A DNA stretch of 64,000 nucleotides from Paenibacillus oenotherae (lineage in GTDB: Bacteria; Bacillota; Bacilli; Paenibacillales; Paenibacillaceae). Positions 8,688-17,026 of the stretch are shown here, one piece after another (positions within the stretch are counted from its first letter, which is position 1; each line of letters opens with the position of its first letter). Under the pieces are notes generated by a model. That model saw nothing but the letters and a program-made list of their open reading frames with translations, had not been told where the DNA came from and did not search any database. The position numbers and the translations under genes were made by a program. The stretch is from contig NZ_JAHZIJ010000004.1 in NCBI RefSeq assembly GCF_019443105.1, positions 62,001 through 126,000 on the forward strand, read 5' to 3'.

Positions 8688-9329
8688 TTATTGTGCTTCA
8701 GAGACGAGTGTGAAGCGTTCATTGAGATGCTGAGGATTCTCAATCTCATCCAGCACGGCGATTGCATAATCTGCGTAACTGACATAGCTGTCGCCTTTGG
8801 CATTCACAATGAGGTTGTCCTTGCCCTTCTGGTAGGAGCCTGTTCGAACGCCCTCCGGATCGAAGAATGCCGCCGGACTGATGAAGGTCCATTTGATATT
8901 GGGCGCGCTCTGCAAATCCTCAAGATTGCGGGCCTGGTTAGAGGCAGTTGCCTTGTATGCTGCGGGAAATTCAGGCGTATCGATCAATTGTGTCGTCTTC
9001 GCTTCGTCCACATATAAGCTCCCCGCTCCTCCGACAACGATCAATCGGGTTGCTGGCGCTCCTTGGAGCGCACTGATGATGATCCGGCCCGCATCCACAT
9101 GCAGATGCTCCTTCCCCAATGGAGCGCCGAACGCATTCACAATCACGTCGAATGACTGAACATCCTCGGCAGTAAGATCGAACACATCCTTTTCCAACAC
9201 TGCCGCCTTAGGTTCCGTTACTTTGCCCGCTTGACGAACTATCGCTGTCACTTCATGTCCTCTCGCAAGAGCCTCCTTCAAAATTTGCGCCCCGGCTTTG
9301 CCGCTTGCTCCGATAATTCCGATTCTCAT
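8688..9329 (-). CDS. NAD(P)-binding SDR-type protein (NmrA/YwnB-like)
   Basis: This 213-residue Rossmann-fold protein starts with the nucleotide-binding motif IGIIGASGKAGAQIL. It continues with ALARGHEVTAIVR, VIVNAFGAP and RLIVVGGAGSLYVD, and ends with a domain like that of atypical short-chain reductases of the YwnB/NmrA group, which lack a clear YxxxK catalytic pair. These often act as quinone or flavin-type reductases or redox sensors; the substrate is unknown. ATG at 9329 has AGGAGG upstream. A 12-7-12 inverted repeat about 100 bases upstream suggests repressor control. It is monocistronic. Confidence 0.82.
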   Translation of the reverse strand: MRIGIIGASGKAGAQILKEALARGHEVTAIVRQAGKVTEPKAAVLEKDVFDLTAEDVQSFDVIVNAFGAPLGKEHLHVDAGRIIISALQGAPATRLIVVGGAGSLYVDEAKTTQLIDTPEFPAAYKATASNQARNLEDLQSAPNIKWTFISPAAFFDPEGVRTGSYQKGKDNLIVNAKGDSYVSYADYAIAVLDEIENPQHLNERFTLVSEAQ

Positions 9330-9433
9330 GAATAACGACCTCCTTATTTGCTTCAGTCTTCCATCGTCAACTAATATAGCACTATCCATTACAGCCACAA
9401 GCTATTCCATTGCATGAAATAATTCGTTGAATA

Positions 9434-9464
9434 ATTGGTTATAACAATAATAGTTACAACCAAT
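9434..9464. promoter_or_regulatory. Inverted-repeat operator, possibly HxlR or MarR type
   Basis: ATTGGTTATAAC and GTTACAACCAAT are inverted repeats with one mismatch, separated by seven AT-rich bases. The site lies between the SDR gene and ypsA, upstream of the SDR gene. Genes of this SDR family are often next to HxlR-type redox repressors, but no regulator gene lies here, so the binding protein is inferred. Confidence 0.5.
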
Positions 9465-9516
9465 GTTTATGTCAACTTAGTCTGTATCCGCACGCGATAT
9501 TCGGGGCGGATAAACT

Positions 9517-10104
9517 TTATTCGAACGTCTCCAGTCCATCCGTCCACTCCGCGCTATCGTTCAACTGCTCTTCATCAGCAATGCTCTGGATCTCTTCTGA
9601 ACCGATACATATGTAGCGATAGCCTTCATCGTGATGCTTCTTCAAGGCCCGTTCTCTGTAGAAACGCGGGCTGGCCTCCCCCGCATCCTCGTCATAGACC
9701 AGCAGGATGCCGTCTGTCTTTGCGAACAGCACATCGTCCCGGTTGCGCAGCTGCCTCACATCGACATAAGGCTGCTTGCTGGTCGCTCCGTAATAGTCTA
9801 CTCCCTTCAATACTTCCTGATAATACGTCTTCCGCTCTTCCTTCCAGCGCTCCTCCGGATTCGAGTAGGCTGCAAGAATCGACAGCTTCAGGTGAGGATA
9901 ATCGGATTTCAATTCAATGACCGCCTCGCACGCCCATAGATCAACACCATATTGACCGGGTGTTATGACCCATTCCAGCCCTTCTTCAATAATGGGAATC
10001 AGCTTGCTCGCAATCGCCTTCTTAATATAGGGAATGCCCTTATGCTTGCCGTCGTAGATCGACAGCTCGTGGGCGCGGTAGCCGGTGACGAGGAGATTCT
10101 TCAT
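9517..10104 (-). CDS. ypsA: YpsA-like DUF1273 (SLOG-family) protein
   Basis: This 195-residue cytosolic protein resembles Bacillus YpsA throughout: the N-terminus MKNLLVTGYRAHELSIY, GLEWVITPGQYGVDLWACEA, the W/E-rich helix NPEERWKEERKTYY and DGILLVYDEDAGEASPRFYRERA. The family has a Rossmann-like SLOG nucleotide-binding fold; YpsA influences cell division in Firmicutes, and the ligand is thought to be a nucleotide or ADP-ribose compound. In many Firmicutes the gene is next to gpsB, which is not seen here. The start ATG at 10104 follows AGGAGC. The C-terminus is acidic. Confidence 0.85.
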   Translation of the reverse strand: MKNLLVTGYRAHELSIYDGKHKGIPYIKKAIASKLIPIIEEGLEWVITPGQYGVDLWACEAVIELKSDYPHLKLSILAAYSNPEERWKEERKTYYQEVLKGVDYYGATSKQPYVDVRQLRNRDDVLFAKTDGILLVYDEDAGEASPRFYRERALKKHHDEGYRYICIGSEEIQSIADEEQLNDSAEWTDGLETFE

Positions 10105-10250
10105 ATATGCAGCTCCTATAGTTCAATAATCAGCGGCAGGACAAGCCTGCCTTCCATTCCTTATTCTATCACAAGACAGCAGCGCCGCCGTCCGTGCTAT
10201 TCCTATGACCTCTCCATTAAGATAAAGCTGCTGTCCAACAAGCGTCCGCA

Positions 10251-11027
10251 TCAAAAGAAGCGCTCCAGCACTCGCGCGACTCCGTCCTCGTCATTAGCGG
10301 CTGTCGTCTCGTCGGCAAGCTCCTTCAGCTCCTTGATTGCGTTCCCCATCGCCACCGAATAGCCGCATGTCTGGAACAAACCGATATCATTATGGTCATC
10401 GCCGAATACGATCACCGACTTCATATCAATGCCTCTTCGTCTGCACAGTTCGCTGACAGCACCTTCTTTGGATGCTTGCTTCGGCATTATTTGCACAACT
10501 GTGCCGTTATCAGTGACCAGTATGTTGACTTGGCGGCCGAATAACGGAATGAGCGCCTGCGGATCTTCTATATTCGTAAGCAGTATCTTCGTTGCCTCGT
10601 ACTCCTTCAACTCCTCAATCGGCTTAACAACGGGATTGGCTCTTGCATTCATCACAGCCGAGTAGTCCAGCTCCTTCAGACTGTACCATTCGTCCCGCAC
10701 CTCCATGGACAGATGGCCTCCCGAATAATTAGCCGCGCAATAATCAAGGATATCCGCTGTCAGCGCGACCGGAATGGATTCATGCCATTCCGCTCGGGAA
10801 AGGGTACACACAACCTGCGCCCCATTGTAATAAACAAAGCTCCCGATCCCCAGCAGCTCCTCCGGCAAAAACCATTTCACTGCCCGTGGAGGACGTGCTG
10901 TTGCGAAAACAATGCCCATTCCGCGCCGGTGACATTCTATTACTGCGGCGAGATTTCTTGCAGAAACCTCCTTGCTTCCGTTCAAATAGGTGCCATCCAA
11001 ATCCAGTACAACTGCCGAAAATTCCAT
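10251..11027 (-). CDS. Cof-type HAD-IIB sugar/cofactor phosphatase
   Basis: The enzyme (258 residues) has the HAD motifs of the Cof/YidA group: motif I VLDLDGTYLNGSKEVS, motif II FATARPP, a C2-type alpha/beta cap, Lys in MPKQASKEGAV and motif IV VIVFGDDHNDIGLFQTCGYSVAMGNA. Such enzymes dephosphorylate sugar phosphates, flavin mononucleotide or similar. The frame runs 31 codons further upstream, but that stretch is encoded by a 10-base tandem repeat and is not conserved-looking. ATG at 11027 has GGAGG ahead and starts the domain. It is monocistronic. Confidence 0.87.
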   Translation of the reverse strand: MEFSAVVLDLDGTYLNGSKEVSARNLAAVIECHRRGMGIVFATARPPRAVKWFLPEELLGIGSFVYYNGAQVVCTLSRAEWHESIPVALTADILDYCAANYSGGHLSMEVRDEWYSLKELDYSAVMNARANPVVKPIEELKEYEATKILLTNIEDPQALIPLFGRQVNILVTDNGTVVQIMPKQASKEGAVSELCRRRGIDMKSVIVFGDDHNDIGLFQTCGYSVAMGNAIKELKELADETTAANDEDGVARVLERFF

Positions 11028-11080
11028 TCCGCTTAACCTCCATGAATTTAATTCGTACCTCTTGCTCCAACTTGGCACAG

Positions 11081-11128
11081 ACTTGTACAGACTTGTACAG
11101 ACTTGTACATACTTGTACATACTTGTTC
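11081..11128. repeat. Tandem decamer array upstream of the Cof gene
   Basis: The unit ACTTGTACAG/T is repeated four full times and one partial time, with a decayed unit (CTTGGCACAG) before it. Each unit carries the palindrome TGTACA, spaced one helical turn apart. It lies 54-100 bases upstream of the phosphatase start. Confidence 0.85.
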
Positions 11129-11224
11129 CAATATGGAACTGTTATGTTTCTTGTTGCGGAGGAGGTAACGAAATCCGAATCCTCTGCCGGAAATGTGAAT
11201 CTACTGTGGAGGGCATTCTCGCCT

Positions 11225-11435
11225 TGGGCGCGTATTGCAGGAGGATTTTTCCTGCTTACAAGGTGTGTATGCTTCGAGATGGGCACTTTAGGCAGGCTTT
11301 ATCCGCTTACAGCTTCTTGATACCGGACAATATAGTGTAGTTTCGCGCTTTAGTAAGATTTTTCCTGCTTACAGAGTGTGAAAGCTCGGGGATTGGAGGC
11401 TGTAGGCCGGTTTTATCCGCTTACAGCCATTATTG
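11225..11435. repeat. Family B repeat (CCGCTTACAG), two tandem copies
   Basis: Two imperfect copies of about 110 bases follow each other. Each holds TTTTTCCTGCTTACA, a variable part with GTGT and GAT-GG, and TTTATCCGCTTACAGC. The gap 11129-11684 around it has no other visible gene. Confidence 0.7.
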
Positions 11436-11684
11436 CTGCCATCCTTGCGGAGGTTGTTCACTGAGTCTCTCTCGCTCTTAGATGTTCATTTCGACTATTC
11501 CACAATCTGCTGCCCAGCGTAGAATGCCTGTCTTCTGCCAGTGCATGCAGATTGTCAGCTTGTTCATCTCATGAACAAGCTGTATACATCTTAATTTTAT
11601 GACAGAATCAGCCGATAGTAATGAAAAAGAATCATTATAAAGAAATATATGGAATTATGAATTTCATCTTGGGAGGTTGTCATC

Positions 11685-12449
11685 ATTCGAAGCATAGAAG
11701 CTTCGCTGCAGCAATGGAATAAGGCCGATGCAGCTACAGCACAACATGTCTTTCCACCTGCCTTATACGCATCCAGAACACAGCTTGATATTATTCTTAC
11801 TTACAATCAGACATTGATTGCCGTCTTTACTAAATGCATCTCTGACCTTCAGGAGCATCTGAACGGAACCTTCCTGTTTCTGTTGACAGATGCCCATGGC
11901 ATGCTGCTGGCGATGCAGTACAGCAAGGATCTCGAAGCCGCCATCGGCCGTTCTTCCCTCCGGCCTGGCATGTATTTCACAGAGGAGAGCTGCGGCAGGA
12001 ATGCCGTCTCGGAGGCGATGGCCCAAGGCGGCCCTGTGTATCTGCACCCGGAGCAGCACGGCAGTCCCCTTTTTCAAACCTGGCACTGCTTCTCCACCCC
12101 TTTAACTTATCGCAGCAAAAATATCGGTTATCTGGACGTATCAACCATTAATGAAGCGATGAGAACAGAGCTCGTCGCCATCACCAAGCTTCTGCCCGAC
12201 CATCTGCTCAGCAGCTACCGCCAGCAGCTCGTTCCCGAGGTCAAGGGGTCGCTCAGCGTCCAGCTTACAGACCGTCAGCTGCATATTCTGAAGCTTATCG
12301 CGCAAGGAAATACCGTCAAGTCGATTGCGCTGGAGCTTGAGATTAAGGAAAGTACGGTTAATCATCATAAACGGGCTATTTTCGATAAGTTTGGCGTCCA
12401 ATCCAGCACAGAAGCTGTTATGAAGGCTTCGCGGCTATCATATCTTTGA
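11685..12449 (+). CDS. GAF-like sensor with LuxR-type HTH, probable non-AUG start
   Basis: This transcription regulator of about 254 residues has an N-terminal GAF-like sensor (LFLLTDAHGMLLAM..., PGMYFTEESCGRNAVSEAMAQGGPV) of the sort seen in AcoR-type sigma-54 activators. Its C-terminal LuxR HTH reads LTDRQLHILKLIAQGNTVKSI and KESTVNHHKRAIFDKFGV. The first possible TTG/ATG in frame is TTG at 11814, but the preceding 43 codons are open and protein-like (for example SLQQWNKADAATAQHVFPP) and run back to a strong GGGAGG at 11671-11676. The best-spaced codon after it is ATT at 11685, as in infC; ATC at 11682 is less well spaced. The signal and targets are unknown; the two lipoproteins downstream are candidates. 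Confidence 0.75.
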   Translation: MRSIEASLQQWNKADAATAQHVFPPALYASRTQLDIILTYNQTLIAVFTKCISDLQEHLNGTFLFLLTDAHGMLLAMQYSKDLEAAIGRSSLRPGMYFTEESCGRNAVSEAMAQGGPVYLHPEQHGSPLFQTWHCFSTPLTYRSKNIGYLDVSTINEAMRTELVAITKLLPDHLLSSYRQQLVPEVKGSLSVQLTDRQLHILKLIAQGNTVKSIALELEIKESTVNHHKRAIFDKFGVQSSTEAVMKASRLSYL

Positions 12450-12548
12450 CAATTCCCTATATAAAATTGTAGCTGGAACTTATATTGTTCTATGTTACAA
12501 TCTTAGGGTACAAAAAAAGAGCTGCTATTTCAGGAGGGTAACAATTCA

Positions 12549-13193
12549 ATGAAGAAGTTTGCAAAGTGGTCTGTCATCATCATGTTCATGCTCGTATTCG
12601 CAACAGCTTGCTCCAACGCCAATGAAGAGAAGAAGGTTGATCTGGGGAAGGTCGAGAACGGCACTTATACGAATGATTATTTTGGATTCTCATTGACGGT
12701 TCCGCAGGGCTGGCAGGTGCAGGATGCAGAAACGATGAATGAAATTTCCGAGATGGGTAAAGATGCCATTGCCGGTGGCGACGAGGACAAGAAGAAGGAT
12801 CTTGATCTCGCTGAGAAGAAGACGCTTAACCTGCTGATGTTCTCCAAGTTCGAGATGGGTTCTGTTCAATTGAATCCGAATTTCCTCTCTACCGCAGAGA
12901 AGGTAAGCAAGCTGCAAGGGATTAATTCAAGCAAGGACTATTTGGAGATCCTCAAAAAAATGCTGACTGATTCCCAGCTGCCTTACACATTCGGCGAGAC
13001 TTCCACGGTTACAATCGGCGGCCAGGAATTCGAAACCATCGACGCTTCCCTCAATACAGGCGAAGTTACCGTATCCCAGAAATATTACTGCGCTATTATC
13101 GAAGGCTATGCACTAAGCTTCGCAGCCACGTATATGGATGACGAGTCCAAGGCTGATATGGACAACATTGTAAATACGATCAAATTCAAATAA
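12549..13193 (+). CDS. Lipoprotein of unknown function
   Basis: This 214-residue lipoprotein has signal sequence MKKFAKWSVIIMFMLVF and the lipobox ATAC at about residue 21. After it comes YFGFSLTVPQGWQV, a motif common in PsbP-like/DUF1795-like surface proteins, and the sequence ends TYMDDESKADMDNIVNTIKFK in the same style. The function is unknown; a stress- or envelope-linked role is only a guess. ATG at 12549 has AGGAGGGT upstream, and a clear terminator follows. It lies 99 bases after the GAF-LuxR regulator and may be its target. Confidence 0.75.
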   Translation: MKKFAKWSVIIMFMLVFATACSNANEEKKVDLGKVENGTYTNDYFGFSLTVPQGWQVQDAETMNEISEMGKDAIAGGDEDKKKDLDLAEKKTLNLLMFSKFEMGSVQLNPNFLSTAEKVSKLQGINSSKDYLEILKKMLTDSQLPYTFGETSTVTIGGQEFETIDASLNTGEVTVSQKYYCAIIEGYALSFAATYMDDESKADMDNIVNTIKFK

Positions 13194-13207
13194 TTGCAGG
13201 CAGGCGA

Positions 13208-13261
13208 AAGCACCCCCAAAACCACGCTCAGGGCTCAAGGTGGAATTGGAGGTGCTTTTGT
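13208..13261 (+). terminator. Terminator after lipoprotein gene
   Basis: AAAGCACCCCCAAAACCAC pairs imperfectly with GTGGAATTGGAGGTGCTTTT around a thirteen-base loop; a T-run ends it. The arms resemble the central hairpin of the MITE-like elements in this window. Confidence 0.75.
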
Positions 13262-13376
13262 CATTAACAGCAGAATCAGCGCCTGCTCAAAGTTTGTTAA
13301 ACAATTCCCTCTCCTGCAACGTCTATAGGTAAGATGACGATAACCTTAATAAGACAACAAAGAGGAGCCGTGAATC

Positions 13377-14144
13377 ATGAAGCTGCTTTATTCCCTTCTA
13401 GCAGGAGCTGCAATGATAGTTCTAACAAGCTGCGGAGCCACTGCCAATGAATCACCCGCCAATCCTGCCGCAGCCATGGAGCAGAACACAGAGCAGCAGG
13501 TTGCAGCCGCTCCACACAGCGATATCCGCGAAACAGTCGCCTTGCAATTCAGCGCTTATGAGGCATCCAGCAATCCTCTGCCCTTGAGGAGCCTTGCAGC
13601 AGACGAATATACACGCATAAGCACAAAGGAAATGAGCCGTTATGCCATCGAGATCTATAAGAAGGCAGGCGATGACGAAACCATCTATGCCGCGCTCCAA
13701 ATCGGACCCGATGCCTATGAGATCGGTCAGATCGGCTATCCCTCGGCCCCGGATGATCTTTACACCGTTCAAGACGTCCAGGCTTTATCTGCGGAATACA
13801 TCAAAGTAACCGGGGTATGCGGCGCAAATTGTCCGATCACATACTATATAAAGTTGAATGACCAAATTCCCGTCCTTCACTCCCGGATAGATGCACATAC
13901 GGCAGAGGCCGATATTAATGGGGATGGGAGCAATGAAATGATAGCAACGGTTGGCACAGCGGCGGATACAACCATCTATCAAGCCAGCGGAGATGATATC
14001 GTCGCGGCCAATGTGAATGAGGCACTGGACGCGCAAGCCGTCCTCTATCAGTCATCGGCGAATCTGTTTCAGTCCTATGCTGCTGGAGAGCTGGAGCCGA
14101 CGAATTGGAGCTTCAAGGAGAATGCGCTGCACCGGGTTCCATAA
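13377..14144 (+). CDS. Lipoprotein of unknown function
   Basis: A 255-residue lipoprotein: signal MKLLYSLLAGAAMIV with lipobox LTSC at about residue 19. The mature part has an Ala/Asn/Gln-rich linker and then a globular domain without a recognised family. DINGDGSNEMIA resembles an FG-GAP or EF-hand-like calcium loop (D-x-N-G-D-G-S). ATG at 13377 follows AAGAGGAGCC. No partner genes are evident. Confidence 0.65.
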   Translation: MKLLYSLLAGAAMIVLTSCGATANESPANPAAAMEQNTEQQVAAAPHSDIRETVALQFSAYEASSNPLPLRSLAADEYTRISTKEMSRYAIEIYKKAGDDETIYAALQIGPDAYEIGQIGYPSAPDDLYTVQDVQALSAEYIKVTGVCGANCPITYYIKLNDQIPVLHSRIDAHTAEADINGDGSNEMIATVGTAADTTIYQASGDDIVAANVNEALDAQAVLYQSSANLFQSYAAGELEPTNWSFKENALHRVP

Positions 14145-14302
14145 CGATGCGGCCACCCCGTAATGAATGAAGTCTGCCATGCAATCCAATACTGGTAATA
14201 GAACACGCCGGAACAGCGCGGATATTGTTTCAGCACCTGCAGCGTGCGTGTAACTTCTTTATATTAGCTCTACTTTCTTGGGAAAAGAGGATCAGAATAC
14301 CA

Positions 14303-16030
14303 ATGCCGCACCCGATGAACGATAGCTCAGCTTCTAACAGGAGCATGTTAAGCAAGGGAATTCACGCCGCCCTTCAGACCTTGCTCATCGCCCTTCTACT
14401 ATACATGTCCCTCTCTCCATTCCTGCCGCCGTCAAGTGTGCCGGATACCGCGCCTCAGGACGTCTTCTCGTCCGGGCGGGCGATGCACCATCTGGAGCAG
14501 ATCTCCCGGCAGCCTCATCCGACCGGCTCCAAGGAGCTTCAGCGCGTGCGGGAATATATTATCGCCCAGTTGAAGGCGCTTGGCATTGAACCGGAGATCC
14601 AGCAATCCAAGGCAACGGTTAATGGGCAAGCACTCGATGTCTATAATGTGATCGGAGAGATTAAGGGTACGCACAGCACGAAGGATGTGCTGCTCAGCGC
14701 CCATTATGATACTGTGCCGGAGAGCAATGGCGCCAGTGATGACGGCTCGGGGGTTGTCACGCTTCTCGAGACAGCCAGACTAATCAAGTCAGGCCCCCCA
14801 TTGGCTAATAATATCATCCTCCTGTTCACTGATGGGGAAGAGATCGATCTGCTGGGGGCCCAAGCATTTGCCAAGCAGATGGCCAGCCTGGCGGATATTG
14901 GAATCGTCATTAATTTCGAGGCGCGCGGCAATGGCGGCCCCTCCGTTCTGTTCGAGACAGGGACGGATCGCAATTACAGCCTGATGCGTGATTTTGCCAA
15001 GACAGCTCCTTATCCAATCGCCTATTCATTCGTCTTTAATCTGTACAAATATATGCCTAACAGCACGGACATGAACGTATTTAAGGCGAGCGGCATCCAA
15101 GGCTTGAACTTTGGCTTTACGTTCGGGCTGGATGCCTATCATACCGATTCGGATACGATTGAGAATATACATGAGGGGAGCCTGCAGCATCACGGCTCGC
15201 ATGCAGCTTCAATGGCCCAGTATCTCGGCAATGCCGATCTGAACGCGGTCATAGAGGGGGAGAAAGCAACCTACTTTAATATTGCCGGCCATCGCATCGT
15301 TGTCTATCCGCAGCAATGGGATCTCTATTTGATGATCGGCGCTGTCATCCTGTTCTACTGGACGATGTATTCCGGTGTGAAGCGGGGCAAGATCCAACTG
15401 GCGCAAACGCTGAAATCCAGCTATTCCTATCTATTCTCCGCATTCATCGTCATGGTTATGATCGCTGCATTAGGATGGGTGCTGCGGATAGTCTTTGCTT
15501 ATCATAAGCAGCAGTTCAATGATCCTGAAGCCAGCATCTATCTGGGAATAGGCATGCTGCTTCTCTCCGTTGCGCTGCTGGCCAGAAAGTATGCAACCCT
15601 AGCCTTAGCGGGCAGAACCAGCCTGCTCAACCTATATTTCGGCATTGCGGCGGTGCATCTTTCCCTTGCTATCCTTACGTTCTTCATCTTCCCTGGCGGA
15701 ACCTACATGTTCCTGTGGTCTGTGATCGGCATGCTGACAGGGCTCACAATCGTGTTCAGACTTCAAAACGCCAAACCGCCTATGATTCAGTCGATCCTGC
15801 TGCTATGCGGAGTTCCGGGCTTGCTGGTCGCGATCCCTTTCGTCGCGATATTATTTATGCTGCTGCCGTTCACGCTCTGGTTCGCCTTCTTCCTGGCTTG
15901 CCTGTTCCCGCTGGGCTTACTGCTCCCTTACTTCTCCTTGTGGAGAAATATCCACGGCAGGAGCGTTCCGCTGTTCTCCTCTGCTGCCGGTCTCCTCTTC
16001 CTCTTCATCGGGCTGCTCAGACTGATGTAA
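14303..16030 (+). CDS. M28 zinc metallopeptidase with multi-spanning membrane tail
   Basis: The protein (about 575 residues) has an N-terminal membrane segment (IHAALQTLLIALLLYMSLSPF) and then an extracytoplasmic M28 aminopeptidase domain. Zinc and catalytic residues are visible: His and Asp in LSAHYDTVPESNGASDDGSG, the Glu pair in FTDGEEIDLLG, an acidic ligand in NFEARGNGG, and His in DAYHTDSDTIENI. The last 250 residues contain about eight membrane helices, the arrangement of the Fxna/ERMP1-like group. It would trim peptides at the outer membrane face. ATG at 14303 has AAGAGG 13 bases upstream; a TTG at 14225 lacks a ribosome site. A 43-residue gene follows. Confidence 0.85.
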   Translation: MPHPMNDSSASNRSMLSKGIHAALQTLLIALLLYMSLSPFLPPSSVPDTAPQDVFSSGRAMHHLEQISRQPHPTGSKELQRVREYIIAQLKALGIEPEIQQSKATVNGQALDVYNVIGEIKGTHSTKDVLLSAHYDTVPESNGASDDGSGVVTLLETARLIKSGPPLANNIILLFTDGEEIDLLGAQAFAKQMASLADIGIVINFEARGNGGPSVLFETGTDRNYSLMRDFAKTAPYPIAYSFVFNLYKYMPNSTDMNVFKASGIQGLNFGFTFGLDAYHTDSDTIENIHEGSLQHHGSHAASMAQYLGNADLNAVIEGEKATYFNIAGHRIVVYPQQWDLYLMIGAVILFYWTMYSGVKRGKIQLAQTLKSSYSYLFSAFIVMVMIAALGWVLRIVFAYHKQQFNDPEASIYLGIGMLLLSVALLARKYATLALAGRTSLLNLYFGIAAVHLSLAILTFFIFPGGTYMFLWSVIGMLTGLTIVFRLQNAKPPMIQSILLLCGVPGLLVAIPFVAILFMLLPFTLWFAFFLACLFPLGLLLPYFSLWRNIHGRSVPLFSSAAGLLFLFIGLLRLM

Positions 16031-16219
16031 TGAGTTGTCACCTCAATCTTAAAATCAGGGGATGGCTTTACCCGCTTCAATTCACAGCGAAGGGGCGGAG
16101 GGATTCTGGAGAAACGGCAAGCCCTCTGAACCCGCAGCGGCTTCATGACCCGTCAACCTCTGAATGCAACTTATCCTTCCGGCTGAACGTATTAAGGGGA
16201 GAATAAGGAGGGATTACGA

Positions 16220-16351
16220 ATGATTAAGCCAAAGCCCAGCAAACGCGATAAGCTATCCGACTTCCTATTCGAGCTTTTTGTGGAAACGATTCCGATGCTA
16301 TTCAGAATGATTGGCAGGTCGTTCCGCAATCTGTTCGATTTCCTGACTTGA
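16220..16351 (+). CDS. Small 43-residue protein
   Basis: ATG at 16220 lies seven bases after a strong AAGGAGGG and opens a frame starting MIKPKPSKRDKLSDFLFEL and ending with an aromatic, amphipathic helix (RSFRNLFDFLT). It has a basic N-terminus and a hydrophobic, Phe-rich remainder that could lie on the membrane. Its last 50 bases overlap the tail of the convergent HAD gene. It may be co-transcribed with the peptidase gene. No family is recognised. Confidence 0.6.
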   Translation: MIKPKPSKRDKLSDFLFELFVETIPMLFRMIGRSFRNLFDFLT

Positions 16352-17009
16352 ACGCTCTGATTAGAGGGAGTACTTCAGACAATTCGTCAACGATGCCGTC
16401 AGCCTCATCAGGCGTCTCCCACTGGGAGTCCCGCTTCCAGATTCCTTTCATCCCGACATTCCGTGCGGCCTGTACATCATTAATGGGATGGTCGCCAATG
16501 TACACACTTTCTTCGGCCATTACTCCCAGCTTATTTAATGCGCTTAAGAAAATAGCGGGATCCGGCTTCTTAATCCCCTCCCATCCTGAGATCAGCAGTA
16601 CGGAGAAGTAGTCTTCAATCCCTAACGCTTGAATATTTCTATACTGGAAATCACCATGAGCGTTCGTAATTAAACCAAGAAGCAGCTGCTCCTTCTTCAG
16701 TTCCTCCAGCATCTCAATCAGGCCGGGATACGGCAAACAGCTGCGGTGGAACTCACCGACATAATCATCCAGCAGTTCCTCCCACGTCAACCCGTGAATA
16801 CTGAATTCATCGATAATCTGCTTATAGACGCGATCCTTCCAGACATAACCCCGATTGTCCAGTTCAACAAATCTCGATATATACTGCTCCCTGGGTATGT
16901 GTGATAGACAAGTGTGCAATCGCTCATACTGCGAATCAACGAACTGCTTCACAGACGCATCTCTATTTAATAGCGTTAAATCCAGATCAAATAATACGGC
17001 CTTGATCAT
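16302..17009 (-). CDS. HAD-superfamily hydrolase
   Basis: A 235-residue HAD phosphatase: motif I LFDLDLTLLNRD, helical cap, motif II GLITNAHG, the Lys of KKPDPAIF, and motif IV VYIGDHPINDVQAARNVGMKG. The pattern fits YjjG/YfnB-like and Gph-like phosphatases acting on nucleotides or sugar phosphates. ATG at 17009 (GTG directly before it) follows GAGGGGGG. The 3' end overlaps a small convergent gene. One of several HAD enzymes in this window. Confidence 0.85.
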   Translation of the reverse strand: MIKAVLFDLDLTLLNRDASVKQFVDSQYERLHTCLSHIPREQYISRFVELDNRGYVWKDRVYKQIIDEFSIHGLTWEELLDDYVGEFHRSCLPYPGLIEMLEELKKEQLLLGLITNAHGDFQYRNIQALGIEDYFSVLLISGWEGIKKPDPAIFLSALNKLGVMAEESVYIGDHPINDVQAARNVGMKGIWKRDSQWETPDEADGIVDELSEVLPLIRAFKSGNRTDCGTTCQSF

Positions 17010-17026
17010 CACTTATCCCCCCTCGA

